Shown: positions 27,311 to 40,514 of the stretch, piece after piece
How positions within the stretch are numbered: the stretch's first letter is position 1
Layout: every line of letters begins with the position of its first letter
NCBI GenBank assembly: GCA_013399695.1
Contig: VXAU01000683.1
Coordinates: 1,336,242 to 1,400,241 of the forward strand
Length of the DNA: 64,000 nt
DNA from: Formicarius rufipectus
Taxonomy: Eukaryota; Chordata; Aves; Passeriformes; Formicariidae
Direction: 5' to 3'
The notes under the pieces: generated by a model
Databases searched by the model: none
Seen by the model: the letters and a program-made list of their open reading frames with translations, nothing else
What the model was told of the DNA's origin: nothing
Position numbers and translations under genes: made by a program

Positions 27311-28135
27311 TGAAATTATTTGGGTTGGAAGGGACCATAAGCATCATCTAGTTCCAAGTCCCCACCATGAGCAGGGATGTCCACACACTAGATCAGGTTG
27401 TTCAGGACCCCATCCATCCTGGCCTTGAACACTTCTGTGGACAGGGCATTGAAAAATTCTCTGGGCAAACTCTGCCAGTGCCTCACAAGCCTCTGACTAA
27501 AGAACTTCTTCATAAGATCTAGTCTAAATTTCTCCTCTTTTAGTTTAAAATCATTCCTTCTTGTCCTATCACTATCTACACCTGTAAAACGTTGTTCTCC
27601 CTCTTTTTTACAAAGTTATCTTTAGGTACTCAAAAGTCACAATGATGCCTCCCTGGAGCCACCTCTTCTCCAGGCTGAGCAACCCCAACTCTGTCTCTCT
27701 TGATAGGAGAGGTGCTCCATTCCTTTAATCACCTTTGTGGCCCTCCAATGGACCCTCTCCAACAGGTCCATGTCTTTCCTGTGCTGAGGACCCCAAACCT
27801 GGATGGAGTTCTGCAGGTGAGGTCTCATGATGGCAGAGTAGAGGGGGAGAATCACTTCCCTTGCCCTGCTGCCCACCCCTCTTTTGATGATGTCTAGGAT
27901 ATGGTTCACTTTCCAGGTTGCAAGCACGTGCTGTTGGCTCTTGTCCAGCATTTTATCCACAAGAACACCCAAGTCCTTCTCCACAGTGACTTCTCCCAGT
28001 TTTTACTCAGATCTGGGATTGCCCCAACCCAGACACAGCACCTGGCACTTAGCCTTGTTGAACCTCATAAGGTTCTTGTGAACCCACTTCTCAAGTTTGT
28101 CCAGGCCCCTATGGATGGCACCCCTACCACCCTTG
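27311..28135 (-). mobile_element. CR1 LINE, 5'-truncated copy, antisense
   Basis: Read on the minus strand this is a CR1 LINE of about 825 bases. It starts inside the reverse transcriptase coding part near 28135, runs through the C-terminal coding end near 27640, and continues in the 3' untranslated region to about 27311. Diagnostic pieces on the plus strand include 'gggttggaagggacca', 'ctagatcaggttgttcagga' and 'ctctgggcaaactctgcc'. The far 3' repeat is decayed to 'tgaaattatt'. It is the longest mobile-element copy in the window. 5' truncation is the norm for CR1, which integrates by target-primed reverse transcription. Confidence 0.93.
27637..28135 (-). pseudogene. Remnant of CR1 ORF2 (reverse transcriptase C-terminal part)
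   Basis: The minus strand encodes the C-terminal portion of the CR1 pol protein, the region after the catalytic reverse transcriptase motifs. Recognisable blocks in order are IHRGLDKLEKWVHKNL, FNKAKCQVLCLG, EKDLGVLVDKML, SREVILPLYSA-like 'AREVILPLYSAIMRPHL', DMDLLERVHWRATKVIKG and MEHLSYQER. An in-frame TAA at 28003-28005 splits it, and the frame then continues unchanged on both sides. The endonuclease domain and the catalytic YxDD part of the RT are missing because of 5' truncation. After the HLSYQER block the frame drifts away from the expected leucine-rich end, suggesting a frameshift near 27690. It is non-functional. Confidence 0.9.
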
Positions 28136-31100
28136 AAGCAACAGGAGACAATATAGGGTATAGAAAATAAAACTGAATATCTATTCTGAGTATAGTGAGC
28201 AGTCTGTATTTGGTTAAAAAAACACATACCTGGTATTTTTGAACCTGAAACCAAATAGCAAGATACATCCTGATCACTGCATTTATTCAAAACAAATACT
28301 CTTTGTTGCCTCAGCCAGTGGCTAATTGCCAATTTGTTTCATGAACAAAACCTGACACAGAAAGCAGAACCTAGCTACTAAGTATGGAGGGCTACAAAAG
28401 AATGCAGGTAGTACTAAGCTTAAGGCAGAACTGCTCTGCCAGCAAGCATCAATGTGCAAAGCACACATATCCCACCTTCTCTATCTCTTGATCTGAGTCT
28501 GACTTTTTTGCAGCAGGTTATCTCCCTCAAGGGCAAGTGTATTCCAAATATTTAAGGGCTCTTACAAAAGGCCAGAACTGATCTCTTTACTTGAATAATA
28601 TCCCAAATGGACCCTCATTGGTAACATGATAACAAAATCAGTGTTTCAGTTAAAAGAGAAGAGTCTTTCTGCTCCTCTGTTCTTCTCTTTTTGTGCATTG
28701 ATATAAAGATCAGAGTCACCAGCATGAATAAGATTTAGAATTCTGATGAAAACAATAAGAGATACTAAACACTTTCTGGCCCTCCCAAATTTGTATTCAG
28801 CCTCTCCTTTTGTTAAAGCTGTAACCACACTCCCATTGGTATTCAAGGGATTTATGCAAACAAGGTCTCTTCTGTCAAAAATCATAGCAATTTAATGCAG
28901 TCACAGCCTGTTTAGTTGTGTAGATTACTGGCACCAAAGACGCGACTTAGTATTCTGATGTGTGTCAGCTCTGTGATACAGATCAGATGGTCTTAGCAGA
29001 CTCATCTCAGCCATTCTAGCATAATATACTGTATCTATATGCAGTAGAACCAGAGAAATAAGGAAAAGTAGCAGAGGGTGACTTGAAGCTACAGTCATAA
29101 GGAAATTTAAAAATTAAGCTAGAACTCAGCCTTAATTGCAAACACAGTATTTGCTGAACATCTTAATTTTTCTCTCCATGCAATGTCACCCATTGCTTAA
29201 GGATGGACTTAAATAAAAGCCCGTATTCTTTACCTATGTGCATATTACACATCCACTTATACACCCAACATGCAAAGGATTAAAAGGAGGCTGTTATGCA
29301 GGTCCTAAACACAGGACTTAACTCTTTAAATCTAGCTGAAAAAAAATCCACACTTATAGCTCCAGTGGCTCTCTGCCTGGTGTTCTCACATGCAATACCA
29401 TAGCTCCTCCCTCACTCAGGGCCATATCCTGCCTCCTTTGGGCAAGTTGTGCAGTCTGTTTCAGTGAGAACAACTTGAAGTGAAATGGACACAGTTTAGC
29501 AATGACCTACCCTCATCATGTTATTGACTATTTATAGACAAATCTGGTCGCCTTAGAGAAATTCTACCTGCACTTGCTCACGAGACCATGTCTGTGCTCA
29601 CTGTCAGCCTTTCAAGAACAAAGAACGAGTTTCTCTTTCTGGCTTAACATTTTTTCCAAAAATCAGTTGGATGCTGTGAGAGGAAAAGAGGAGAGAGAGT
29701 CAATTAAAAGCTGTGATGAAATGCAGACAATAGAGGGGAGTACCTGCAGTGAGCTGCCACCTCCACCCATCCTCAATGGCACTCCACAGGAAACCCATTA
29801 CATCATCAGTGCAACATCTAATTGGCTATATTTTGGACAGTTTCTGACCCCAAATATAAAGGTTAGGTAAAAATATGCCATTTCCAATGTATATTTTAAT
29901 TGAGGTAGCCTATTAACAGACATACAATAATTTCTGCAACTCTTCTGAGTAAAAGAATGATGAGTTAAGATCTGAGTGAATACTATACACAGTTTTAATA
30001 TGTATACATATCTTTAAGTCTCAAAATCATGTAGATGACTTCCTTTGCCCACAAGGACCAATTTTGCATTCACTTTCCAGTATGTTTGTGCCATTGAGTC
30101 ACACTAGCTGATATGGTTGGAAAAGAAGAATTTAAGGTGCTTATTTGTTAAAAGCAAATGTTACACTTCAACAACATTCTTGGTGCCAAGATGACTGCAC
30201 ACACTGAAAAACAATTCTCATGGATTATCTAAAGAAGAAATGGATGAATCCAAAGCAGAAAAAGATGCTATTTGCCAGATAAATCATTGATTGTGATTTT
30301 ACTCAGCTGTAATCAATTAATAGCTGGTTGCACATAAGGACATTTAGGCATATATACATCACAGAGCTTTAGTAGAGAGGGCTCATTCTGCCAACTGAAT
30401 TAAGGCCAAACAATTAACTTCATAAGTATCATTCAAATCTAATGAGACCAGAAATACAGTTCTATTCCTTATTTCATTCCAGTCCTTATCTTGTCTCCCC
30501 ATACACACAACATGTATAATCCAAATATGGCATTGTGCAAAAGTGAGCCTCATTATGTATAAAAAAAAACACATTAGAGAAATCTAAAGAAGTGGATAAA
30601 AAAAGGTAAACACTTATCCTTTTTTCAGGTTGGCTTACAGCTCCTTAGAGTGACCATCACATCTGAGTTCTGTATGCACAGACTGCATATTACTGATCCC
30701 TTTACTGGATGCTCCATGCACGGATGTGATCTAAATAAATCAACTTGCAAAATACACAATATAAAGGCTGTTTGAGTTTTGCTGGTCTCTGTCAAGAGAA
30801 ATTTGTTAAGCCTAACAATACAGAAACACCTACTTTAAAGAGAAATAAAAAGTTTGGCTGATTTTGCCCTCTTTAAGTGCTTTATCTAGGATTATAAAAC
30901 ATGAATCAAACTGTACAAACTTGCGTTCTTTTTGTAAGCATTAAGAGGACAACAGCTCTGTCTTACCAGTACCCTCATCACACTATCTTTATACAGCCTT
31001 CATAAGACCCTGACACCTCAATTTTCATCTACTTGGCTTCAGTTTAGCTGCAGAAGTTTCAGCTGTTTTTAACATTCAGTCTAATTAGGGGGACAAAAGA

Positions 31101-31943
31101 AGTTCTCTTAGGTGCATAAGTTAGCTTCAGTGGTGAATGAGATATTAAAGAGTAGGTGATAGACTCTTTAAAACTGCTTCTCTGATCTCCCTCACTCTAC
31201 CCACACTCCTTTCAAGATCTTAGCTGGTCAACCCCACTATTAACCTCATTCCACACTGAGAATTACCTATTTATTCTGTGCCTTTGTTCCTTCTCTAAGA
31301 GGGCTCCTCCTCCCATACTTTATCCAAGAATCCTCAGATATCTTCTAAAAATGTGTATAGCAAAATCCTTTTCAAAGTCAAAATAAATTATTGCTGCTGG
31401 TTGGCATACAGAGAAGCTCCTATTTTGACCATTTATAGCACATTTTTAAAGACTTGATGCTGATGCAATGATGCTTACTGCAGCCTTATGACTTAACAGT
31501 GGTATGAGAAACATATCCAAGTGACCTCTACGGTCTAGAACCTCTCTTTCTAGCAAAGAGCAAGCTCTTTTGTTTTGGGGTGTCCCAGCAAAGAAGTTAT
31601 ATACAGCTAGATCTCTCCTCAATCTTTATCACAAAACAACCCAGCAATTTATCTTTTAATTGAGAAATAGCTCCTCCTGTCCTGGGGTCTCTGTCAAAGA
31701 GGTACAACATGGGAAGAAAATATAAATTGAAACCTACTTAACACTATACTGACTTAAAATTATGTCTAAAGAAAAAAAATTAGTTTATAGAAACAACTAA
31801 AAACTGAATCCAGCAAATTGTGAACAAACTAAACAAAGTAACAAAGTGCAACACAATCTTTGTTAAAATTGGCAACCTCCACATTTGCCACAAAGAAAAT
31901 TGCAAACTACCTAAAGTACAATCCCTTCTACATCCGTAGGGTG
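28136..31943. other. Unique AT-rich non-coding sequence, no gene recognised
   Basis: No exon, RNA gene or repeat is recognised. A single AP-1 heptamer occurs at 30095-30101. The open frame at 29574-29870 has no family resemblance. Confidence 0.55.
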
Positions 31944-32525
31944 TGTCTGAGTGTGAGAAACAGTCTCCAACCCAAAACGGGTTTTAGAATAAAAGTTTAT
32001 TACATGGTGAAAGCAAACAGCGCACTGGATGCAGCGGGAGTCCTCGCTCCCCAAAAACCGCATCCCAAACACAGCACAAATTGGGGGTTTATCCAGTTAC
32101 TTCATACGTATTCATTACATCATATACATTTTGCAATGTGATGCTAAACAGTCTTCAACATATGTTTCTTTATTGTATCAGTTCCATCCGCTATAATTCA
32201 CATATTCTCTGATAAGAGCTCAGGGAAACGAACCACTTGGGCCATAATTCAAGTATTTCCTTGATAGGGATACAGAGAAACTAACCTGTTCTACCATAAC
32301 TCACATTGTTTTGGTAAAGAAGAGAAACTAAACAGTTTTACCATAATTTACAGCACCTCTGTAGTAACAACAACTTGTTCCCTTTATGGGGCTGCAATTA
32401 CCCATTTGGCTTTCACTGACACGAATCATAATAGCTTTTATCACATGTGGAATAACAAACTAGAACTACAAGGCTCGGTGTTCAGTAAACGAGGACCGAA
32501 CTTTGACTATGAAAGAAACCTAACA
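31944..32525 (-). mobile_element. Solo LTR of an avian endogenous retrovirus-like element
   Basis: Read on the minus strand, the element begins TGTTAGG and ends TCAGACA, the TG...CA ends expected of an LTR, and is about 582 bases long. Near its 3' end it has a CpG-containing segment (GAGCGAGGACTCCCGCTGC), then AATAAA, then about 52 bases to the terminus. This matches the usual R-U5 layout. No primer-binding site follows the 3' terminus and no polypurine tract precedes the 5' terminus, so neighbouring internal sequence is absent and this is a solo LTR left by recombination. The flanking five bases (GGGTG and GTTAA) are not a duplication. CpG sites survive, suggesting it is younger than the CR1 copies. 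The family is not assigned; ERVL-like is a guess. Confidence 0.72.
31996..32001 (-). terminator. LTR polyadenylation signal AATAAA
   Basis: On the minus strand AATAAA lies 52 bases before the LTR 3' terminus, the spacing expected between the R-region signal and the end of U5. Confidence 0.6.
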
Positions 32526-33656
32526 GTTAACTAATTCAGTGCCTAAGGACAAAATCTCATTCCCAGCACCTGCATATCACAGAATGTAACAACATTCAGC
32601 TGCCTCCTATCAAGCACAAGCGAAATACCATGACTTCTCTCAGGGCAGTATTGAAGGACACTGCCAGTGCTTTGTTTGAAAACTGGTAAATGTCTCCTTG
32701 TTTTGTTCAAAGTCACCCTGCCAAAGCTGCACAGTGGTAAGAGGGAGGCTGAATGGAAAAAAATGGGAACAGGGGATGGAAGAAACATGAGAATACTTAG
32801 TAAAAACCTTACTTCGGGGAGGAGGGGGGGGGAGGACAGAAAAAAAGAAGAAAAAAAAAGAAAGAAGTGAAACTTATTTTAAAGGTTCAATATTCGCCCT
32901 GGTTCTCAGCAGTATATCACATCTGAAAGTAGAAACTCCATCAAACCTTAACTTATAAACTTCAGTCCATTTTGGACTAGCTGGGAAATGGGTTTCAGTC
33001 ATCAGGACTTCTACAGAGGTCCCACCCAAGTACTGACTGAGCACAGTCTATCAGATTTGGTGAGACAAGAGGCCACAGAATTAAAATTGCTCAATCGGAT
33101 CTGAAGGTAATCAGACTTTCTACAGCATGACATGGCACTACAGTAAAGCAGTGCTGTGGAACATTGCATTCAGGCTTGGTAATCAAATAAAACTGTCATT
33201 CAAGACTTACTATACTCCTGTGCATAGTTATTCATTATCTGTAACAAAACCTGGACTTATTAAATTACTTCATATTTTCAGTATTATGCTGTTGTTTGCT
33301 ATATAGCAATATGAAGGAATGCAGAAAGAGTAATTTTCCACTAATACTGAACAAGGAACATTATTAGATTAAGGACAGAACATTACCCTTGAAGCTTTTC
33401 TGTCAGCTTTGTGCCATTGCAGAGCATCCAGTTATATATCTCACCCTGACACCTCCTGCTGCAGATTTAAAGAACCAAGGCAAATCACTCCCATCACTCT
33501 TCTAACACTGTGGGAGAGGCAGAGAAGGAAACATGTTAATTTTGGTAACAAACCAGAAAAGTACATTGGTGTCATATTTCTTCCATCTTCAGAGAACAAA
33601 AGGCTAGTTGGTTCCCACCACATATCTATAAGATGAGACAGGCAGAAATGCCCCAC
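32526..33656. other. Unique sequence with a purine-rich tract
   Basis: No gene is recognised. A G/A-only style tract occupies about 32816-32868 (runs of G7-G8, then AAAG units). The 250 bases before the A33 run at 33675 could be the body of a retroposed transcript, but I recognise no coding sequence in them. Confidence 0.5.
32816..32868. repeat. Polypurine tract (GGA then AAAG units)
   Basis: Almost pure purine on the plus strand, first G-rich and then A-rich. Such tracts can adopt triplex structures in vitro. No mobile element is attached that I can see. Confidence 0.75.
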
Positions 33657-33673
33657 AATAAAAAGGGGATTAC

Positions 33674-33707
<34 letters not shown>
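33657..33707 (+). mobile_element. Poly(A) tail with upstream AATAAA, possible retroposed mRNA 3' end
   Basis: AATAAA at 33657-33662 is followed after 12 bases by 33 uninterrupted A residues (33675-33707). This is the exact arrangement of a cleaved and polyadenylated mRNA 3' end. The body would lie upstream, but its length and identity are unknown and I found no clear target-site duplication. A simple expanded A-run beside a chance AATAAA in AT-rich DNA is the main alternative. The run is the longest homopolymer in the window. Confidence 0.35.
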
Positions 33708-33709
<2 letters not shown>

Positions 33710-36295
33710 AAAATAAAATTGATACTGTGTAATAGCAGTACCTGGGTAATGGACAGGAGGAAAACCATATTTCAGACAAGGCCCCAGAAATCCCTTTTCA
33801 GTGTTTCAGAGACAATGTATAAGTATAGGCAAAAGTGCCTGGAGTTTCTGCCCTTACTCCTCCAGTTCCAATCTTGTGTGAGCAGAACCCCTGGGGGTAG
33901 GAGTTTAGTTTACCACAATTTGCCCATGCCTTACTCCCCTAGTTGTTCATCAGTCCGTCACAGCTAGTTAGGTGCTTGCAATAGCTGAGTGCAGAGGCAC
34001 ACAGAGAATGGATGGCAGTGAACAGATACTGCAGAAGGAGCTTTGCAGGGAATCTTATCTCCTTTACCTGCTACAGTCACACCAAAAGAGCAACAAGTGG
34101 TAATACATCAGTTGTCTGGTCCTCTCAGCTTAACCAACTGAGGCAGATGGGGGGAAAAGCTGTAGAGGAGAATAGAAACCCAGCCAGATCTACTTTTCCA
34201 AGTGGAAGGCAGCAAAGTGATCTCAAGCCCTGACAAACTCTACTCGCTTCTGGGAACTCTGTCCATGTCTTTATGGTGGGGAAACAGCTTTCCATGCAAC
34301 TGCCAGTGATTTACATTTAGCCTTATCATTTGGCAATGCCCACATGTGAGGCTGTGCAAATAATCTTTTCACTCAGTGCTTCCATGTGTTGCAGACATTA
34401 TTCAGAGGCTTTATGGTCAGACAGCATTAGAATTTACATCATTTGCCAACAGTATTTGGAGAGCTTAGTATCTGTGAAGAACAGATATAAGGTATAATCA
34501 GAATGCTACAGAAACAAAAATTACTTTTCAACCTTAACTAAAGCTTTTTCTGACTTCCAGCCACTTCATTTGATTGAACAACAAGAGAGTTCTGCAATGA
34601 AAACTGTCACCAACCTCAAAGTCCTAACGGTGGCTTCTTAAGCCTTATTCCAAGATCTTGGATCAGGAAAGTGAAGACAGACCCGGATGAACATTGCCTC
34701 AGGACACATGCAAATTTATACTGCTTTTCCCAATGTGCAGGGCACAGGACGAATCCACAAAGACAGTACACCAAGGGCAGAAGCCTGACCAGCCTCTGAT
34801 ATGGATAACCCCAAAAAAATAAAGACTTGGATAACACTTTAGCCTGCAGGCAGAACAGGAGGTTTATACAGTGAAAACACCCAGATTCAGATTTAACACA
34901 CACTATAAACAGCCTGCAATGTGGACATGTCTAACCCACTTTGGTGCTGACCATTATCAAAGTATGAGTAAACTGGAGTCATACAACAGGGCTCTTTTGA
35001 GACTAACAGTGCCCTCAGCCTGCCTTCAGTCCCTAAAGCAAACTTAACACTGAGGAAAGGTCATCCTTCCAGGAATCACGAGCAGAATAAAGCTTTTTCT
35101 GGCTTTCATGCAAGAAAAATACTTTATGTTGTTTCAAATGTTAAAACAAGGGACATAAGACAGGCAGAGAGATATCTACAGGTGCTGAATTAGTATCATG
35201 AAGAACATGAGAAGGTGAAAACTGAAAAGAATAGTGTGTCTGACAAATAGAAGCAAAATGAAACTGCTGCAGCTTACTCACTGTAATATGCCAGAAAAGA
35301 GATGAGGCATCCCAAAGCAACAGACAGAAAAGAGGAGAGAGTTGCTCTGTGCACTATGAATATGCTTCAAACTCTAATAAAATATGCACCATGTCTACTC
35401 TACTGTCTTCTGGACTTTTCTGATTATATCATATGTTGGAAATGCACATCTGCTCTTCACATAAAATGGATATTACTTTAAAAGCAAATTTGAGGATTCC
35501 ACAGGATAGAAGCTGATTAACATTGAGCTCAGTGCATGAATTTGTTAGCCCAGTGCCACATGTCTGACTCACTCTGTCATACTGCTGCACTATTCTTTAG
35601 CTTCATTGCTGTGAGCCTGGAAATGGAACATACATTTTGTGCTAACAGCAACAACACCTCCAGCAAGTAGCTCCTGGGACAAATGAACACTTTACGCTGA
35701 AATATTGGGCTTTTAGAAAAAGCGCTTCTTCCCCTTCACCAGGTTGTTCATACCTCAGTCTCATTTCTATTTAAGAGAGAAAGAAACCAGGATTGTGCAA
35801 CAATCTTTCAAACAAAACTGTGCTACCATTCTGCAGTGAAAGGTAAATGCATGAATCTCTAATGGGCTGCTAATCAATTTTTGACAAACTGATAATGTCA
35901 TGACAGATTAAGAGAGCATACATTTCACAATTTATAGCACTGACAAGACACGTGCAAATGCACACATAGCACTCGGGGTACATTTTCCTGCCTAGGAAGT
36001 TTTTGTACATATGTCTGTTTAAATATTCTTGTCACAAATATGGCTACCTTCTTAATGCAGCATTGATCTAAAAGTGGGTGTTTCGGCAGATCACCATTAT
36101 GCTCAAGTTTTCCTTGCCTAAAGTACAATTTTACCTCAGAAAATTTAGTTCTATAAAAATTATAACAGAGCTTATCATTATTGCTATTAAATAGGGATAC
36201 CAAACAATGTGTACTTTTTTCCCCCCCATTTTGGGACATAATCCCATGACTACAAAGTGCTAGGAAACCACTTCAAAGAGCTAGACAAAAAACAA

Positions 36296-36398
36296 GAAAT
36301 CCCCCCTCAAAAATAAACGCACACCGAAAAAAAATCAAAACAAACAAAAGCCAGAAAAACAAACAAACAAAAAACACAAAGACAACAACAACAAAAAT
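36296..36398. repeat. A/C-rich tract (CAAA and CAA units)
   Basis: Repeated CAAA and ACA units on the plus strand, equivalent to a T/G tract on the minus strand. It is the same class as the tracts at 895, 54669 and 58011 but in the opposite orientation. Confidence 0.75.
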
Positions 36399-39300
36399 CC
36401 GCTCAGAATATTTTGAAGTATCATTCTTTCACTTCCTTCTTTTCAACAAAACTCTTTGAAACTCAGGATTTAATAAAGTTAGTTACAATTATGTAGTTTC
36501 TATTTTTTAGGTCGAGTAATTCTGAATGGAAAATGTTCGATTGTTTCTTGTTTTCTAACCATCTATAGTTGTTTCTAACATACATCTAGATGAATAGAAA
36601 CACCCTCTTTCTTTGCACTCCTCAATATTGGATGCAACATTTCACTTTAGGAAATTCTCTGGGTTGGGGCAGCATTAAAGATGCAGAACAGTCTGGCCTT
36701 CTGAGCTATGACCAACTTCTGATAAGAAGGCTGTGTTAAAAATAATCTCTCACGCATGGAAACTACCTTGAAGTCTGGAGTTGAACATTCTGATAAGGAA
36801 ATTAATTTGTAGACAATCAAGGAAACTACCAACTCCGTAGTCTGATGCATATTTTGAGGAATATAAACAGAGGATTTGAAAGGCATTGCACAAAAATATT
36901 GCTTTAAGAACCAATAAACCATGTTTTCCAGGGAAAAATTACACCTGAAAAAAAATCAGAAAGCTGGAGACACAGAATGAGGCAAGATAAAACGGACAGA
37001 AGAAGCTGAGAAAGCCTAAAATGGCAAGAACCACAGTACCGTTATATTAAACTTCTTTTAGCCTGATCAAATTCCATCCTGTAATACAAAATTAGATCCA
37101 AACTTGAAGCTAATTTTACTTTTCAAAACATTTCTTTCTAGGATGTAATACCTACAGAAAGTCTACTTGAAGATGAACTGCCAAGATGATTAGCAGTGGA
37201 GAAGTGTCTCTTTTCTTACTACTGACAGGCACTTTTAAGAATGTCTTTTATAGAACTATATTTTTTTGTTGTATACATACATATTTCTGAATACCAGCAT
37301 TTATATCTACGTCATTGATGTGCTATATATCTATTTAAAGAGTTGAATTAAAAATTCTTAAGCAAAAAGCAATCAGAGAGAGTGCACATGTGTGTGTGTG
37401 TACATTGCTGGTTGGATAAGATGTTACCAACTGCAAGAAGAGTTTTATGTATCTCTGTATTTTATGTATTTAAGTTCTAAAAGTAGACTATCCTAGGAGA
37501 GAACAAGGGTCAGTCCTGTCACATTTTGTGAGTAAATGACAAGTGTTTTCAAATCTATTTTTTCTTCAAGAGTCACCATCCAAACCCATTCTTTACAACT
37601 ATATTTGGTGTTTGAAAATTACTCACTGAAAAATTTATGAGGAAAATTCACCCTAAGGGTTTGCCTGCAAGCTTGTTTGCTTTTACTGTTCCCTGCCTAT
37701 TATCCAATATGTTTAAGCGGGTTCCCAAGTTACACAACATTATTTCTACTCCCTAAGTGAATGAGTGAAACTTTAAGCTGCTATATCCATACAAGAGGAA
37801 CAACAAATCCTGAATCAGCAATAGCCAATTTTGATTCCTAGTGAAAAGTGATCTTTGCCTAGCTGCTTAGGAGCTGACAACATTCCCTCAGAAAACACAT
37901 CAAGGACTGTGACCAAATTCACAAAGAAAAGCAGCAGGGCTGGCAGTGTGTTTCATGACAAAGCAAATCCCATTTCAGACACATACAGCAGGAAAAATGC
38001 CACCTGAGGCTCTCAAAACAGCTTTTCTTTTGTTTCTGAAGCCCAGAAGCACCTTCCAGACCACTGACCTCTCTAAGGCAATGGCAAGACTACATATTTT
38101 GCGTAATTCATTAAGGAGTTTTTTGTTATCGCTCTGCTTATTCTGTATACTGCTGTACTGTACAAATCCTGAATCACAAGAACCCATCCAAAATAAGTTT
38201 TCTGAAAGCTCACTGTTCCCAAAATGCATTGCATTCAAAACTATGCAATATTCCTAAAATAAGCTAGTTTCTGAGATTTCTACCCAAGCTGAGATAGAGA
38301 TTGACCTGAGCAGAAGAACCAGAATCCACAGAAGGGACAGGCAGGAATCAAGGGGACACAAAGAACACTCACTGTTCAAAACTAGGATTCAATTAAAATT
38401 CAGGTCACAGTTCAGGAAGCCTGACCAAGAGACACTGCACAGAGCAGTTAACCAGCTACCTTTAAGGCAGGATGCTGCCTTCCTTTGAGCACTGTGGCTC
38501 TTGAACCTGTGAAACAGCAAGCACTTAGTTATTCTGATGTGAGCAACGACAGCAACTCTGGCAGTGCTGCATTATGACAATGTTCAGCACTTGTCAGCGT
38601 TATGCTCACCGGGTGGAAACAACACTTGGGCAGTGTCAATTCCTTCTCACCCAATTTCACAGCCTTCCTTTGCTTTTGATCCAAATTCAGAGTACATCAC
38701 AAGAAAAAGTTATTTTTGTAATATTTTTATAAAAATAAACTTTTAAGACCTAAATGCTACACGGGGTCTATGGAAATAGCTACATTACATTTTGGGATAT
38801 TTTTATCTCTTTTCCTTTTTGTGTGCAGATAAAGGAAATTTTTACACTGGAATCATGTAATACCACCAATATTGACTTCCTCTTCAGTCTACAGAGATTA
38901 ACAGTCTCTTGAGGGTTTTATTGACCCTGGCTTTGCTCTCACCAATATTTACCTCTTCGGTCAATGAATCTTGATGCTGAATACAATAGAAGTCAATAAC
39001 TCCTTATTACAGTTAGAATAAGAATCACTGAGGAGGTTTATGAGCACTAGGTTGGTGTCTGTCAACACTGCCATAGTTAAGGAGTCTGTCAAGGCCTTCA
39101 TCATGTCCATCATCTTCTAAAACTTGTCTCAAGTAACAATGAAAAATTACTGCTTGATAACTCAATAATCAAGTCTGTTCCTATAAAAGGAGTTTTGACA
39201 AACAAATGTTAACATTTAAGACATATGCAAGTAGTCATTACTACGTCAATTCAAACATACAAGCCCAAACTTGATATCAGATTATTATTATTAGGTTATA

Positions 39301-40495
39301 TGCAATTTCGGTGGGGTTTTTTAAGTCTAATTGGTGTCAAACTGGTCTCCAAGGTAGGTAATACTGTTCCTACTTATTTTTATTTTTATGACAGACTAAA
39401 AGACAAATTCCAGAGCTCAGTTGTTGTTCATAGTTTTCCAAATAGAGAGCACAGAAAACTAGCCAAGTAACATCATTATAGCTCTAGCACCAGAATCCAC
39501 AAAATCCATCCATACATTCAAATACTGAAGTAGGAGGAAACAAAATCCTAAGAGCAAATTGTGAAGGGAAAGCATCAGGGAAGAAGTATAGCTCAGTAAA
39601 CCTTGAGAAGAAATGTATGATAAGTGTGCAACTTTGACCAAATTTGCAGCAAACATGCAGATATTCTTACTTATAAAAGTCTGGGATGTCCATTCTTACT
39701 TTTCCTGCTAGCAAGATCTGTCCTTACTGTGTAGATAAAATTTATTGACAAATTTATACTTGTTCATGTTTTATTCCACTAAGGTACCATAAGCACCTCA
39801 AAGCCATAGACAACAACTAAACCCACATCAGACAACCTACTTCCATGCATTCATTGAATGTAAATTCAGACAACCATCATTCTGAATTCCTTCCCACCTT
39901 ACTCATCCCATAGGCGTGTTCCTCTCCACAGCATTCAGTAACACCTCTCTCTGCCCTCTGTTTGTGTTAGCAGCCCTCAGCCAAATGACTGAGAAATATG
40001 CTGCTTCACAGCCAAAATTTCATGAGCAGGAAGATGTACAAGACATTGAAGCTTCAAGCAAAAGTCACCAGCACAGCTTCAAAAGAAACATTTCAAATAT
40101 CTTACAGTTCTCCATTTCCTAACTGCCTTAAAAACTTGGGAATCTCTAGGGGAGGGGAGGTCTACACTTAGTCTTAAGGTCCTTTGATAGACAAGGACAC
40201 TGAGTGTCACTGGGCTGTATTTCTCACAAGGTTCAACACCTTTCCAGAGGCTGCAACGTTTCTCTAAGGATTGGTGTTTGCTTTTTTGCTTAATGACTTC
40301 CTTGCTCTTCAGTCATTTCACTAGAGGAAGAAAAGGATGTTTCTAAACTGTTGGTTGTAGTTAAGCATAAAAATTCAGAACGGATTTTCTAGTCAGTTAA
40401 CCATATTCTTGAGGGAAAACATAAGGTAGTATAATTATTAAAGAGCACTCCCAGTAATACTCACATCTTTATTGTGTCAACCCTTTGCCAAAAAT

Positions 40496-40514
40496 AAAAA
40501 AAAAAAAAAAAAAA
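40496..40514. repeat. A19 homopolymer
   Basis: Nineteen A residues directly preceded by AAAAAT, so an apparent AATAAA here is just part of the run. Confidence 0.8.

Noticed and set aside
28003..28332. 109-codon minus-strand frame taken as one protein
   Set aside because: Only its last ~40 codons are CR1 pol; the first part is flanking DNA read through by chance.
40490..40514. A19 run with AATAAA-like sequence as a retroposon tail
   Set aside because: The AATAAA merges directly into the run, so there is no signal-to-cleavage spacing.
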